The notes under the pieces were generated by a model. The model had not been told where the DNA came from, did no database searches, and saw only the letters and a list, made by a program, of their open reading frames with translations. Shown in pieces: positions 46,601 to 57,318 of a stretch of 64,000 bases of DNA (its first letter is position 1; each line of letters begins with the position of its first letter). Position numbers and translations under genes: made by a program. This DNA is from Aedes albopictus. Its lineage: Eukaryota > Arthropoda > Insecta > Diptera > Culicidae. Location of the stretch: contig NC_085137.1 in assembly GCF_035046485.1 (NCBI RefSeq), positions 494,606,351 through 494,670,350 on the forward strand. Direction: 5' to 3'.

Positions 46601-49600
46601 CCACGTCGTATTCCACCTCGCCATCCAGCTCTTCGGTGCTCTTCTCGATGAACCGGATGTAAGCATTCGGACGAGCCGGGGCATCATGAATGGTGTACTC
46701 TTCGATTTCCTTGAATTTTCCTGGAAGAGGTAGAATAATATTGCAAATATCAAAAAGGGTATGTGTAGTTTGAGTTATTTCGATAGGGAAGATTATGCGA
46801 ACAGTTTGCAAACCGCAACCAATCTTTGATCATGTAGTTATTACTGATAATCTCAGTTAAAATTTAATGTGTGGCAATATAACTCACGAACAGATGAACC
46901 AATTTGCTTGTTTTTTTTTTGCACGGTTCGAATTGAGGTCTTTTAGTTGAAGAACTGCTTGGAATTGAATGATTTTTTTTACTACTATGGTTGATTGAGT
47001 TTTCTGGTTTAAAAAAATAATAAACTATCATAAGCTTTTAGTTGGAATTCACGAAAATAACGAGATTAATACATAGATACATCGTTATCTGAGAAGAGTT
47101 TAGATTCAAGAATTGTGCGAAAGATTTCTGTCTTGAGTACTCTTCGGTACGGAGTACCGTAGCAAACACGGGTACTGCGATGTTTGGCGTTTGATGTTCA
47201 ACACAAGAGCGAGAAAACGTACAGAAGTTGAACATGCGTCAAGTTCATGGGAAGACTGCTATAGAGAGTTTCCCGATATACTTCCAGAGCTTCTAGTTGA
47301 ACTCCTAGTAGAGATGCTTCCAATATGTATTCAAAGTGCCTTCAGTATTTTTTTCTTAGTACCGTGGGGTGCCCGAATTTCGTGCGGGCCCAAACTTCAT
47401 TAACTTCTGACACCTGAGAGCATTATTATCTAATTAACAGCGGAATCATCCAAAATTTGCTATAACCTCAAAACTGCATTTGATTTCAATACAATTTACA
47501 AAAAAATAAATGAAAAATTTGATATATGTCAAAGATTGAAAAATAAATGCAAATAGCAGATGCCATATTCAGAGATACGAGAAAATCAACACTCACGGAA
47601 GTGAACAAGTATTTCGATCTCTAGCAAAAGTAAATATTCCAATTTATGTTTGATTATTTCAATTCAATATGTTTTATTATAATACGCAATAAAATTACTT
47701 GTTGTTTACTTATTTTGTTTACTTATTTTGTTTCAACATTTATGTTGTTGGCGAAATAAGGAACCCACAATTTGTATGGGTCCCTAATTTCGTGCACTCT
47801 TTTTTAGAGGTTCATGTGTACTTGTAGCCATCGCATGATTCGGTCACAGACAAGCAGGCGTGTCACATAGTCGCCCAATGCTAATTATGCTGTGGTACGC
47901 AAATCTACTGAGTAGATGGCGGTAGTGAGTAAACGTCAAACAGGAGCAAAAACGATGCGAGCGCCATAAGCGAGCGATTTGCGAACTACGAATATTTGAA
48001 TAATCCGTTAAAAACTTAAACGATGGGAAGTGAGTAGAGTGAGACGTCTGTTTGTCTGGGATTCAGTTATTAATAATAGTTCTAATAACTATTTTAATTG
48101 TTTTAAATTTAGCTAGGGATTGCTCATAAACTACGTAGAAAGTGAAAAAAAAATAAACAAATTTATAGGTAAGTTTGGGAATACTGAGTAAGCTCGGGAT
48201 GAGTTTATTTATCCAAACATTGGGAGTAGTAGCTTACAGCCGCTAGCTTCATTCAAGCAAATTATGGCCGTAAGCCTTATTGAGTTGTCCAAAAAAAGTC
48301 TCACGAAACCTACTGCAAGCCTATCCATATACGTGAGAATAAAAGATGTTTACAAAGTTCTTACAGATAGATTAACACGAGAAATCTGAACACAAACCAC
48401 TACCACACAGGAATTTGGATTGGTCAATACCAATCCAAATTGCCAGAACACAAATTTGGAAGACGACACTTCAAGCATAACTTTTCAATCCGACGTACGT
48501 AACTCGCAAATGTAAACAAATCCGGGTTTTCAGCTGCATGCATGATTCATAAAGCAAATTGAAGAATCCACATCACTGTTTGATGATTTATTGCTTAATT
48601 TGTTTAACTAAGCATCTTTTTCGAAACGACGTATCTAACTATTTTGATGTTTACAACTTTACTGATAGATACACCGTTTTGATATATGAGAAAACCAAAC
48701 GACGTATCTATCCAAAATCAAAAGTAACAGATACACCAAACTGGTACATACCATACAAAAGCGACGTATCTGGCATGACGTATCTCTAACCAACCCGGTG
48801 TATGTGTATTTTTGTCAAAATTCATTGTGAAAATGATATGGAATGAGTAGGTTTTGTTTCTTACCTAGTGCGTGCTATATCCCTGCACACTAAACGCTTT
48901 CAGCAATATTTTGCTGAATTTTGCCGAGCAGGGACCAGCAAAATTTTTTGCTGAGCTTTCAGCAAAATTTGCTGAATTTCAGCAAAATGTAATGTTACTG
49001 GTGATCAGCAGAGTTTACTGAACGAATCAGCAAAATCTTGCTGAATTCCAGCAAAATTTTTGCTGAAGCCTTCAGCTCGGCAAAATTCAGCAAAATTTAC
49101 TCAGATCAGTGAAAAACTTAGATACGTCGATTTGAAAAATTATGCTTGACTTTACTAGAACTAACCTCCCGAGGAATGTGCCTATTATTCGCACATAATA
49201 GAAAGGTAAAAAGCTACAATTACAAAAATGAATTGATTCACATTACTGACCATCAGTAAAGCTAGTGAACATTTCAAGCATAATTTTTCAATCCGACGTA
49301 ACTCGAGAATGTAAACAAATCCGGGTTTACTGCTGCATGCATGATTCATAAAGCAAATTGAAGAATCCACATCACTGTTTGATGATTTATTGCTTAATTT
49401 GTTTAACTAAGCATATTTTTCGAATCGACGTATCTAACTATTTTGATGTTTACAACTTTACTGATAGATACACCGTTTTGATATATGAGAAAACCAAACG
49501 ACGTATCTAGCCAAAATCAAAAGTAACAGATACACCAAACTGGCACCATACAAAAGCGACGTATCTGGCATGACGTATCTCTAACCAACCCGGTGTATGT

Positions 49601-52600
49601 GTATTTTTGTCAAAATTCATTGTGAAAATGATATGGAATGAGTAGGTTTTGTTTCTTACCTAGTGCGTGCTATATTTCTGGTGATGTTAGCACGAAAAAA
49701 CTTATGAAAAGTCTTTTTATAAAAAAAAACTATTTTAGTGAAATGGCCGTCAACATTGACCATGAATTTACTCAGATCAGTGAAAAAGTTAGATACGTCG
49801 ATTTGAAAAATTATGCTTGATTTGATTCAAGTAACAAACAATGTATTGTTTAATTAAGATATCAATTAAAGAGCAAAACAAACGTCAAAAATAATAGCCC
49901 CTAAAACTACAGAAGGATTTTTGGAAATCTTAATGTAAACATCTTGCACGAACATGGGAAACAGCAAATATTCACTCATATTTCATCACAGACATCGATT
50001 TTATCTACACGTTATGGTTTCATGAGTATTATACGAGTATGCAACGTTTTGAAAATTACCACATTTAGGCGAATTCTACGTCTTTTAGAGTGAATGAAAT
50101 TTGGACCCATTTTGAACGAAATTTGGAACCCGTGCACGAAATTTGGCACTTTCAAACAAATCGAAACTAATGCTGTAACTATCTTGTATAATGTGAAGTT
50201 GCCTAATTTATATTTGTCTTGTGAGCTACAGAGCCAGCACTAAATATTATTGAAGAAAATAATCTGATATACTTTATGGTAAAATTTCAGTAGTTTATCA
50301 AACTTTTGGAATTCTTAAGTGCACGAAATATGGGCACCTCACGGTATGATAGTTTTTCAATAGTTTTTCTATTCATTTTTGCGAGGTTTTTGTAGAAAAT
50401 CTTTGCAAGAACTCCGTAAGTAATCCCAAAAGGAGCATCCCGAATCTTAGGACAATTTCTGTTACGGGTTTCCGAGAAGAGCTCTGGGAGTAATTCCGAG
50501 AAAATTTGTTTTACATCTCAGGTGGATTACTGCAAGAAATCCGTTTAGCAACTACGAGCAAAAGCCCTGGATAAAATATCAGAAGAACTTCATGAGAACT
50601 ATCTGCTATAGCTCCTGCACATATACCAGAAGCCTCTCGGGAACCAAACCCAGAAGAGAAGAAGTGAAATTCCAGGATGAATTCAGAAAAACTCCAGTTG
50701 ACACTCCAGTCGAAACCCAAAGAGAATCTCTGGAAGAAAGCTCACGAAAAAAAAAACACCTTTTCTGCCCCCACTCGCATAACAGTCCCATTTGACTTTT
50801 CATCACTTTTGAGTTAACGTTATGAATAGTCATCATTTTTGATGTACTTCCAAAAACAACAATAAAAATTACGAATGTGTATGTCAATGTGTGAAAAAAA
50901 TAGTTATGAGCGTCCCATATCAAAAGTACCCGCATAACAGTCCCATCATGGATTTTTGTGTTACGCAACACAAAACTGAACAACTTTGTAGTGTTTGTAA
51001 TATTTTTTACAGTTATATATTCATGTGCAAAGCAATCTGTGAAAGTTTCGAGATGATCGAAATATTTTTCAAATTTTGGCGATTTTTCAAAGTTTTATAT
51101 GGAAACAAGTTTTCAAACTTCAAATGTCGTTTTCTCAATTCCTACTTTTTGCAAATGGGACTGTTATGCGAGTGGGGGCAGTTTTGCTTCTGCAAAACCA
51201 TACTCCAGTTTAGATAAACATTCATCACGATGATTATAACCATGACAAATTTGAATTGGAATAACTTAAATCTATTGACCTAATCCGTAGACTGACGATT
51301 GTCTGCCAAACGTTTGGCAATCTGAAAAGCGCGAGAAACGGGCGTTTCCTAAACCCCCTTCTGTACTTGGTTCACCCAATCTACATCGTTTTCTTGAGAG
51401 TTCTACAGAGACACCGATAAAGGTCTATAGGCTCACGTAACGAAAAGGATCTCAAATCCTTCCATTCTAAATTTCACGAGATTTAGCATCGATAGAGAGC
51501 AAGCATCCAGAATAAGCTCCTAATATACGGTGGAGAAGCACTGGTGAGAGCAATAAACCGGGTCATTGCCAAGATTTGGGAGGAGGAAGTACTACCGGAG
51601 GAATGGATGGAAGGTATCGTGTGCCCCATCTACAAAAAAATGGACGACTATCGCGCGATCACACTACTGAGCGCTGCCTACAAGATACTCTCTCAAATTT
51701 TATGCCGCCGTCTATCACCGATTGCAAGAAAGTTCGTGGGGTAATATCAGGCTGGATTTATGGGTGAACGCGCTACAACGGACCAGATGTTCGCCATCCG
51801 TTAGGTGTTGCAGAAATGCCGCGAATACAACGTGCCCACACATCACTTGTTCATCGATTTCAAATCGGCGTATGATATTGTACGTGCAGTTGAATCCCGG
51901 AATTTTCGACTAGCGAAGTTGGATTTTTCTCCAAATCCGTGCGTCGGACCTAACTTCGGAAGTGGTGCGCTGTATAGCGGACCAGGTTTACTATACAGCG
52001 CACCACTTCCGAAGTTAGGTCCGACCAATGGATTTGGAGAAAAATCCAACTTCGCTAGTCGAAAACTCCGATTTTCAACTAAATTGAGAATACAATCGAT
52101 CGAGAACAGCTATGGCAGATTATGTACGAATACGGATTCCCGGATAAACTGAAACGGTTGATCAAGGCGACGATGGATCGAGTGATGAGCGTAATTCAAG
52201 TATCAGGGACACTCTCGAATCTCGCAGAGGGTTACGGCAAGGTTATGGTCTTTCGTGCTTGCTGTTTATCATTCTTTGAAGGTGTAATAAGGAGAGCGAG
52301 AGTAAACACGAGTGGAACGATTTTCACGAAGTCCGTTCAGCTGCTTGGTTTCGTTGATGATATTGACATTATAGTTCCATATTTGAGACAATTGCGGAAA
52401 CATACATCCGACTAAAAGAGGAAGCTAGGCGAATCGGGTTAGTCATTAATGTGTCGAAGACAAAGTACAAAGGGCTCCAGGGAGGAATCACCACACCCGC
52501 TACCCCGAATTTCTATCGACGGTGATAAAATCGAGGCGGTTGAAGAATTCGTGTACTCGGGCTCACTGGCATTGGTGAGCGCCGACAGCGATACCAGCAG

Positions 52601-53987
52601 AGAAATTCAGAGGCGCATTTTGGCAGGAAATCGAGCTTACTTTGGACTCCGCACACGAAGTTAACTATCTACAAAACGCTGATAAGACCGGTATTTCTCC
52701 CTGGACTCTATGTACAGAGGACCAATGCGCCCTTGGAATTTAAGAACGGAAGGTGTTGCGTACCATCTACGGCGAAGTGCAGATGAAAGACGGGACTTGG
52801 AGAAGGCGGATGAACCTCGAGCTGCTGAGAGAACCAACCATCATCGTCCATACGGCAAATATCGGGAGACTACGGTGGGCGGGTCAGGTCATCAGGATGT
52901 CGGATAGCAACCCGATTAAAATGACCCGAGAGCAATCCGATCGCTACAAGAAGACGTGATGCACAGTGAGCTAGGTGGGTCGATCAAGTATAGGACGATT
53001 CGCGGACCCTTAACTGACTGCGGAATTGGAGACGCAGAGTCATGGAGACGACTCTTATGTACAGCAGAGGACACTCAGGCCTTAGCCTGACCGGTAAGGT
53101 AAGGTAACAGAGCACCCAAATCATCCCAGATTCACATCGATCTGCTGTAATCGGTTTTACTGTTTTTAATTACATCCTTAAATTGGATAAACTTTCATTT
53201 CATTTTCATTTTGCAGCAGTTAGTGGGGCAATAAAAGCGCAAGTCAATCCAATGCCGAAACATCCTTAAATTGGATAAACTTGGATTGAAACAAAAACTC
53301 ACCTTCCGGGAGCTTCACTTCCGGTTCCGTCGGAGGCGGCACGGCAAAAAGCTCCACATCCGGATTTTCCCACTTTTTCTTCTGCTCGTCCAAGCTGATC
53401 AGCTCAAATTCTTCGTCTACCGACAGGTTGATGTTCTTTCCGCCGAACTCGATCTTGATCAGCCCTTCCGACTCAATGTAGGCCAGGGACTCCCTGGCCG
53501 GTGCTGCAGAGGCCTTATTTTTCGGTGTTACCCCCACTTTTTTCTTCTGACTCCTCTGTTTGTTGTTGTTCGGTGGTCGAATCGGCGTTTCTTTGGCCAC
53601 GGCACCTTTCCCGGGAGATTTCGCACTCGATGGAGCCTTTTCCGCTTTTTCACTGCTTTTTGCCGTCGGCTCTTTCATTTCGACATCTTCCCCTTTGACA
53701 GCTTCATCTGCACCTGCCGATGCACTCACTGTTTCAGGTTTTTCTGGAGCGGTGGGTATTTTTTCCACTTCTGTCGACGGTCCCGCTACTGGTTCTGGTT
53801 GCTTAGTGGCCACTGGAACCGGCGCCGCGCTAGACGGGGACGGATTGTCGTGGTCATAGTTGTTCAAATGGTACTGCAACCCGATCACGGATTTATACTT
53901 TTTGTTGTCACACTTGGGGCACCGAAACGGGGGACTGTTTTTATTCAGCGTTTTGATATAGTCCTGCACTTCGAAATCGAGTCCCAT
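43612..53987 (-). CDS. Br140: peregrin / BRPF scaffold of MOZ-type histone acetyltransferase
   Basis: Nuclear scaffold that targets the Enok/MOZ-MORF (KAT6) complex to chromatin. Exons on the minus strand: 53987-53303, 46720-44829, 44768-44614, 44534-44133 and 44071-43612. All borders are AG/GT, totalling 3594 nt or 1197 aa (human BRPF1 has about 1214). The start is placed at MGLDFEVQDYI, matching the conserved BRPF N-terminus, rather than at the Met 18 codons upstream. Domains: C2H2 finger (CPKCDNKKYKS...YHLNNYDHDNP, residues 22-45); EPL1-like segment from about 229; PHD1 (CCICMDGEC...WLCRRC, about 327-375); zinc knuckle and PHD2 (CVLCPNTGGAFKQT, AHVVCALW) to about 500; bromodomain (about 655-760, acetyl-lysine Asn in CLTYNNKDT); and C-terminal PWWP (LVWAKCRGYPWYPALI, about 1076-1160). 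Intron 1 is 6.6 kb of transposons. Confidence 0.96.
46721..47361. other. Br140 intron 1, 3' end
   Basis: AT-rich, no recognised gene. It holds the acceptor for exon 2 (minus-strand ctcttccag, 46730-46721). Confidence 0.5.
47845..48059. repeat. 215-bp MITE with 8-bp duplication
   Basis: The ends cacagacaagcag and ctgtttgtctgg are inverted. They are flanked by gattcggt (47837-47844) and gattcagt (48060-48067), an 8-bp duplication with one change. The related copy at 7.5-8.9 kb lacks this insertion. Eight bp suggests a hAT-type element. Confidence 0.7.
48475..49820. repeat. tandem duplication inside the TIR element
   Basis: 48475-48880 and 49265-49672 are nearly identical over about 400 bp (aatccgacgta, gacgtatctaactattttga, accaacccggtgtatgtgta). 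The following ctcagatcagtgaaaaa...gtcgatttgaaaaattatgctt also recurs, at 49099 and 49768. The spacing is about 670-790 bp. Confidence 0.8.
48893..49097. repeat. hairpin cluster of cagcaaaatttgctga units
   Basis: At least eight alternating copies of cagcaaaatt and aattttgctg around a centre near 48995, with outer ends ttttgccgag and ctcggcaaaa. The block can fold as one long hairpin. It is present only in the first half of the tandem duplication. Confidence 0.7.
50765..51181. repeat. 417-bp TIR MITE (ctgcccccactcgcataaca)
   Basis: Perfect inverted ends ctgcccccactcgcataaca...tgttatgcgagtgggggcag with tttt on both sides (50761-50764, 51182-51185). The same terminal motif recurs inside at 50929 (cgcataacagtcccatc). 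A decayed relative occurs near 25976. Confidence 0.75.
51481..53107 (+). mobile_element. 5'-truncated RTE-like LINE, reverse-transcriptase relic
   Basis: Broken frames encode successive parts of a non-LTR reverse transcriptase. The fingers segment is LPEEWMEGIVCPIYKK then YRAITLLSAAYKILSQ (51577-51700). Next come THHLFIDFKSAYD (51838-51875), EYGFPDKLKRLIKATMDRV (52125-52180), a catalytic-site remnant LLGFVDDIDII (the usual A of FADD is V) near 52345, SREIQRRILAGNRAYFGLR (52598-52655), and the C-terminal RTIYGEVQMKDGTWRRRMN. The 3' end is a ggtaaggtaaggtaa tail (53092-53107), as in RTE clades such as Aedes JAM1. Several frameshifts and a MITE insertion make it inactive. It lies in Br140 intron 1, antisense to the gene. 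Confidence 0.85.
51889..52079. repeat. 191-bp palindromic MITE inside the LINE
   Basis: gttgaatcccggaattttcg at the left and its near-complement (cgaaaactccgattttcaac) at the right. The arms share actagcgaagttggattttt and ggacctaacttcggaagtgg, with a loop near 51985. It splits the LINE coding sequence between FKSAYD and the YGFPD block. Confidence 0.85.
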
Positions 53988-54539
53988 TTTCACGGGGATT
54001 TGAACTGGGGAAGCAACAGAGCGCTTCCACTTTCCGGACAAAGTTCACTGTTTGTGTTTACACTTTTGCTGGGCTCCGCTTTTTCGGAATGCGAAACGCG
54101 CGGAGTTTGACGGAGCTGTCAAACTTTGAAGAGCACACTGAACAAAATTATCAGTTGGAAGTTGCAACATGTTCCTTCCGAATTCAATATAAACCCGTGA
54201 CTGAAATTTTAAATTTGAAAACACGATATTTTTTTTGCGTTTTACTTTTTATGCGGTTTTTCAACGCAAAATAAATTACCGAGAAATCAAAATATATGTA
54301 CTACAGATTTAGTCATCAAAAGTTGTTTTTAAACCATTCTTGTTTGCGACAAATCTTTCGGCGCAGTGTACAATAACGAGGGGTGATTCAAAAGTGATGC
54401 GGATTTGACATCGCAACGAAAAACCGGCCAACACTGTCAGTCAGCATCAGCTGTGCCTTTATTTTTGTGATTATGTGAAATTTGGAACCGGAAAGTGTTT
54501 TGGATTGCATTTCATAACGAAATTACTAAATTACAAACT
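53988..54539. promoter_or_regulatory. divergent promoter region, Br140 / asrij
   Basis: 552 bp between the two start codons holds both 5' UTRs and, by inference, a shared bidirectional promoter. It is free of recognisable transposons, unlike all neighbouring non-coding DNA. No TATA box is obvious on either side. Confidence 0.6.
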
Positions 54540-55590
54540 ATGGACAGGGCAGAACCAGCACCACAACATATTGAAGGACAGCGCAATGCTTTGGTGAGTA
54601 TGATTTTTGTTCTTTTTGAGAAACTTTTTAATGAGGCTAATGAAATGTATTTCGTGCGTAGAATTTTCAATTTTCGCCGGAGGAGTTGAAGGTGTTGCAA
54701 GAATGTAATCGGGAAGCATTTTTTCAACGTTCGATGCCGCTGGGGACGGTTTTCGGATTGGGAACGTACTACGCCATCCAAAGAGGTTTTCTAAAGGTGA
54801 GTAGGTACAGTTTCAGTTTTCAATGTGCTGGTGCAATCTGATGTCAGGTTTTTCCAATTCCAGCCCAGCGTACGATTTGGCGCCGGTCCCAAAGTTTTTG
54901 TTGGTATAACGTTGGGTTACTTTATGGGTAAGCTGAGCTACCAGAGTCGATGTGCCGAGAAAATTATGCGTATACCAAACTCCCGACTGGCCGATATGAT
55001 TCGCCAGAGACGACAGGGAGGAGGCACCGGCGTTGAAAGATTGTAAGTCTGTCTTCCATTGTTTAATTCTCGCTTATCTTACCGTAAAAATATGTTTTCT
55101 AGATACCCCGATCAAGGATTCAGTGCTGGAAGCATGTTGTCCCCATTTGGACCGGCTGCTCCGAGTGACAGTGTAACGGAGCAGCATTTCCGCAATCGTG
55201 ACTCGATCAACATCGACGTTTACACCCCCAGCTATTCCGGACTGGACGAGAGCGCTCGACCGTCTCTTGATTGTAATCCTACTGCATCTTTTAACTGAGT
55301 CGCTTAAACTTCTACATTATACCATATTCTCCATTCCAGCGAATCGAGCCTTCGAGGAGGAACTTCAGCTGCCCGTTGATCCTCCACCGGTGACGAAATC
55401 CTACGAAGAGTTGCGTCGACAGAATCGCGAAGACTATGCGCGTCGACAGCAGGCCCCGTATCGTCCGCCGACGGTATTGGAGGACACGCCTCCGATTAGA
55501 CGGGAAACTGTGCCTCCACCCAGGCTGGAAGATCGGCCACCCCAGCATCCCCAGATGAAGAACAAATACGGGGATGTCTATCAGGAATAG
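54540..55590 (+). CDS. asrij: OCIA domain-containing protein (asrij/OCIAD1)
   Basis: OCIA-domain proteins sit in endosomal and mitochondrial membranes; Drosophila asrij maintains blood-cell precursors through endosomal JAK/STAT and Notch control. Exons: 54540-54593, 54662-54796, 54864-55042, 55103-55272 and 55340-55590. All borders are AG/GT, totalling 789 nt or 262 aa. The OCIA domain spans about residues 20-105: SPEELKVLQECNREAF, a hydrophobic helix PLGTVFGLGTYYAI, then GAGPKVFVGITLGYFMGKLSY and SRCAEKIM. The C-terminal half is Pro/Arg-rich and low complexity (YEELRRQNREDYARRQQ, then a run of PP motifs), ending NKYGDVYQE. A poly(A) signal AATAAA follows at 55691. Divergent neighbour of Br140. 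Confidence 0.93.
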
Positions 55591-55690
55591 AATAATTGAA
55601 TGCAATGGTTTGCGCTGCCTCTAAAGTACACTATGAAACTGAACGCTATAAAATGTGGGGTTGTTCAGCTGCTGTTCGTATTAGGTACTC

Positions 55691-55696
55691 AATAAA
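55691..55696 (+). terminator. poly(A) signal of asrij
   Basis: AATAAA about 100 bp after the stop codon, in ctcaataaatttg. Confidence 0.75.
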
Positions 55697-55772
55697 TTTG
55701 CTGCATTTTAGTTTCCGCACAGTTTAGATTCTGTTTTATTGATGAACTTTGGGACGGGTTTGGTGGTCTAGT

Positions 55773-55889
55773 CACAGAGAACAGACATCCAAGTCCAGTT
55801 CCGAAACTGTGTAAGGAATTTAACTACCATTTGAAATCGGCAACACAAGTGGGAATAGCGTGGCGCTGCAATCGGTTAATTTCCCATAC
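55773..55889. repeat. 117-bp inverted repeat, left copy
   Basis: Begins cacagagaacagacatccaa and ends ttaatttcccatac. It matches the reverse complement of 63868-63984 with two mismatches. See the right copy. Confidence 0.85.
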
Positions 55890-55934
55890 ACGGTCAGAAA
55901 ATTCACTCATTTTGGAGCTAAAGTGGGACAACTC

Positions 55935-56105
55935 AAAAATGAGTAAATTTTATTTCCAGCGATAGTGCTGGCCCAAGTGCGAAAATCTCATCAGTTTAAG
56001 CCGTATAATATTCTTGATGATGTGAAGAATATTATACGGCTTAAACCAGTTGGATTTTTGCACTTGGGCCAGTGCTATCGCTGGAAATGCAATTTACTCA
56101 TTTAC
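55935..56105. repeat. palindromic MITE-like hairpin
   Basis: The arms pair through ccagcgatagtgctggccca and aagccgtataatattctt and their complements, with a loop near 56015-56020. The outer motif aatgagtaaatt is mirrored by aatttactcatt. Confidence 0.7.
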
Positions 56106-56380
56106 ACTTTTCTGGATCAACACTTGAAAAGCGCGTAATATTTTCCACAACAAAAAAGAAAATTTTCGAAAATACTAGGAGAATCATGAAAAAATCTAAT
56201 TCTCTTAGCTGAAATATGTTACAATAAATAAAAACGTGTTCAAATTAGGCCGCAATTGGGGATGCAAAGAACTTTTTTGTTAAAGAAAAAACATCATTCG
56301 TAAACTACGCCTAAATCAAATGTTGGACCTGAAACAGATGATGACTTCAAAAACATGGCCGCATCGCAGCCGGTTGGCAG

Positions 56381-56824
56381 CAAAGTATCTAAACACCAAG
56401 GTAAGAGATTCCCGCTAATATTCACGGATTAGTGAGAAAAGGAAAAAAGCAAAAAATAGTTATGAAGTTTGCGCTGATTTGTATGGGCACATCACTATTT
56501 AGCAAACTTTCTTAAGAAATTAAGCACTCCCATCTTAGAAGCTATTATTTAATTGCATCTGACTGGATTAAATGTGACCTCCATGCAATAAAAAAGAAAA
56601 TATCGCCATTTGAAAATCGGTAACAAATTTTTTTTAATTGATTCTAAACATATTTTTTCAGCATTTAGAAACATCCAAACTAACAAAACTTCACGAACTT
56701 TGCTGAAATAATGACATTTTAGTGTAAAAACACCAACTTTTCATAACTAACGCAGATGTGTTGGTGAGTCTCATTTTTGACATTTACGGGAATCTCTTAC
56801 CTTGGTACATATTTATATACTTTG
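56381..56824. repeat. 9-bp-TSD MITE, copy 2
   Basis: 444 bp, CAAAGTATCTAAACACCAAG to the mirrored end ATATACTTTG. It is flanked by ggttggcag on both sides (56372-56380, 56825-56833). Intact relative to copy 1. It forms the left arm of a large palindrome with copy 3. Confidence 0.9.
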
Positions 56825-56865
56825 GGTTGGCAGCACCAAATCGGAGTTCGCCAGTTGGACTAGCG

Positions 56866-57309
56866 CAAAGTATATAAATATGTACCAAGGTAAGAGATTC
56901 CCGTAAATGTCAAAAATGAGACTCACCAACACATCTGCGTTAGTTATGAAAAGTTGGTGTTTTTACACTAAAATGTCATTATTTCAGCAAAGTTTGTGAA
57001 GTTTTGTTAGTTTGGATGTTTCTAAATGCTGAAAAAATATGTTTAGAATCAATTTAAAAAAATTTGTTACCGATTTTCAAATGGCGATATTTTCTGTTTT
57101 ATTGCATGGAGGTCACATTTAATCCAGTCAGATGCAATTAAATAATAGCTTCTAAGATGGGAGTGCTTAATTTCTTAAGAAAGTTTGCTAAATAGTGATG
57201 TGCCCATACAAATCAGCGCAAACTTCATAACTATTTTTTGCTTTTTTCCTTTTCTCACTAATCCGTGAATATTAGCGGGAATCTCTTACCTTGGTATTTA
57301 GATACTTTG
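56866..57309. repeat. 9-bp-TSD MITE, copy 3 (inverted relative to copy 2)
   Basis: 444 bp, flanked by ggactagcg on both sides (56857-56865, 57310-57318). It is almost the exact reverse complement of copy 2. Having its own target duplication shows an independent insertion. Confidence 0.9.
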
Positions 57310-57318
57310 GGACTAGCG

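Larger units (their letters stand above)
47362..50344. mobile_element. TIR element, ggtgccc family, copy 2, expanded by insertions
   Basis: The ends ccgtggggtgcccgaatttc and its mirrored partner (to 50344) match at about 21 of 24 positions. TA flanks lie at 47360-47361 and 50345-50346. It is homologous to 7491-8864 but twice as long, because of a 215-bp hAT-like MITE (47845-48059), a tandem duplication (48475-48880 and 49265-49672), and a cagcaaaatttgctg hairpin block (48893-49097). No transposase frame was recognised. Confidence 0.75.

Noticed and set aside
45546..46733. Several 60-176-codon frames opposite or out of frame with Br140 exon 2
   Set aside because: Shadows of a GC-rich coding exon.
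54011..54041. Upstream in-frame Met of Br140 (18 codons before the chosen start)
   Set aside because: BRPF proteins begin at the conserved MG-DF motif, so the downstream Met was preferred.
53271..54110. 279-codon + strand frame opposite the first Br140 exon
   Set aside because: Antisense shadow of a real coding exon; the minus strand has the C2H2 domain and consistent splice phase.
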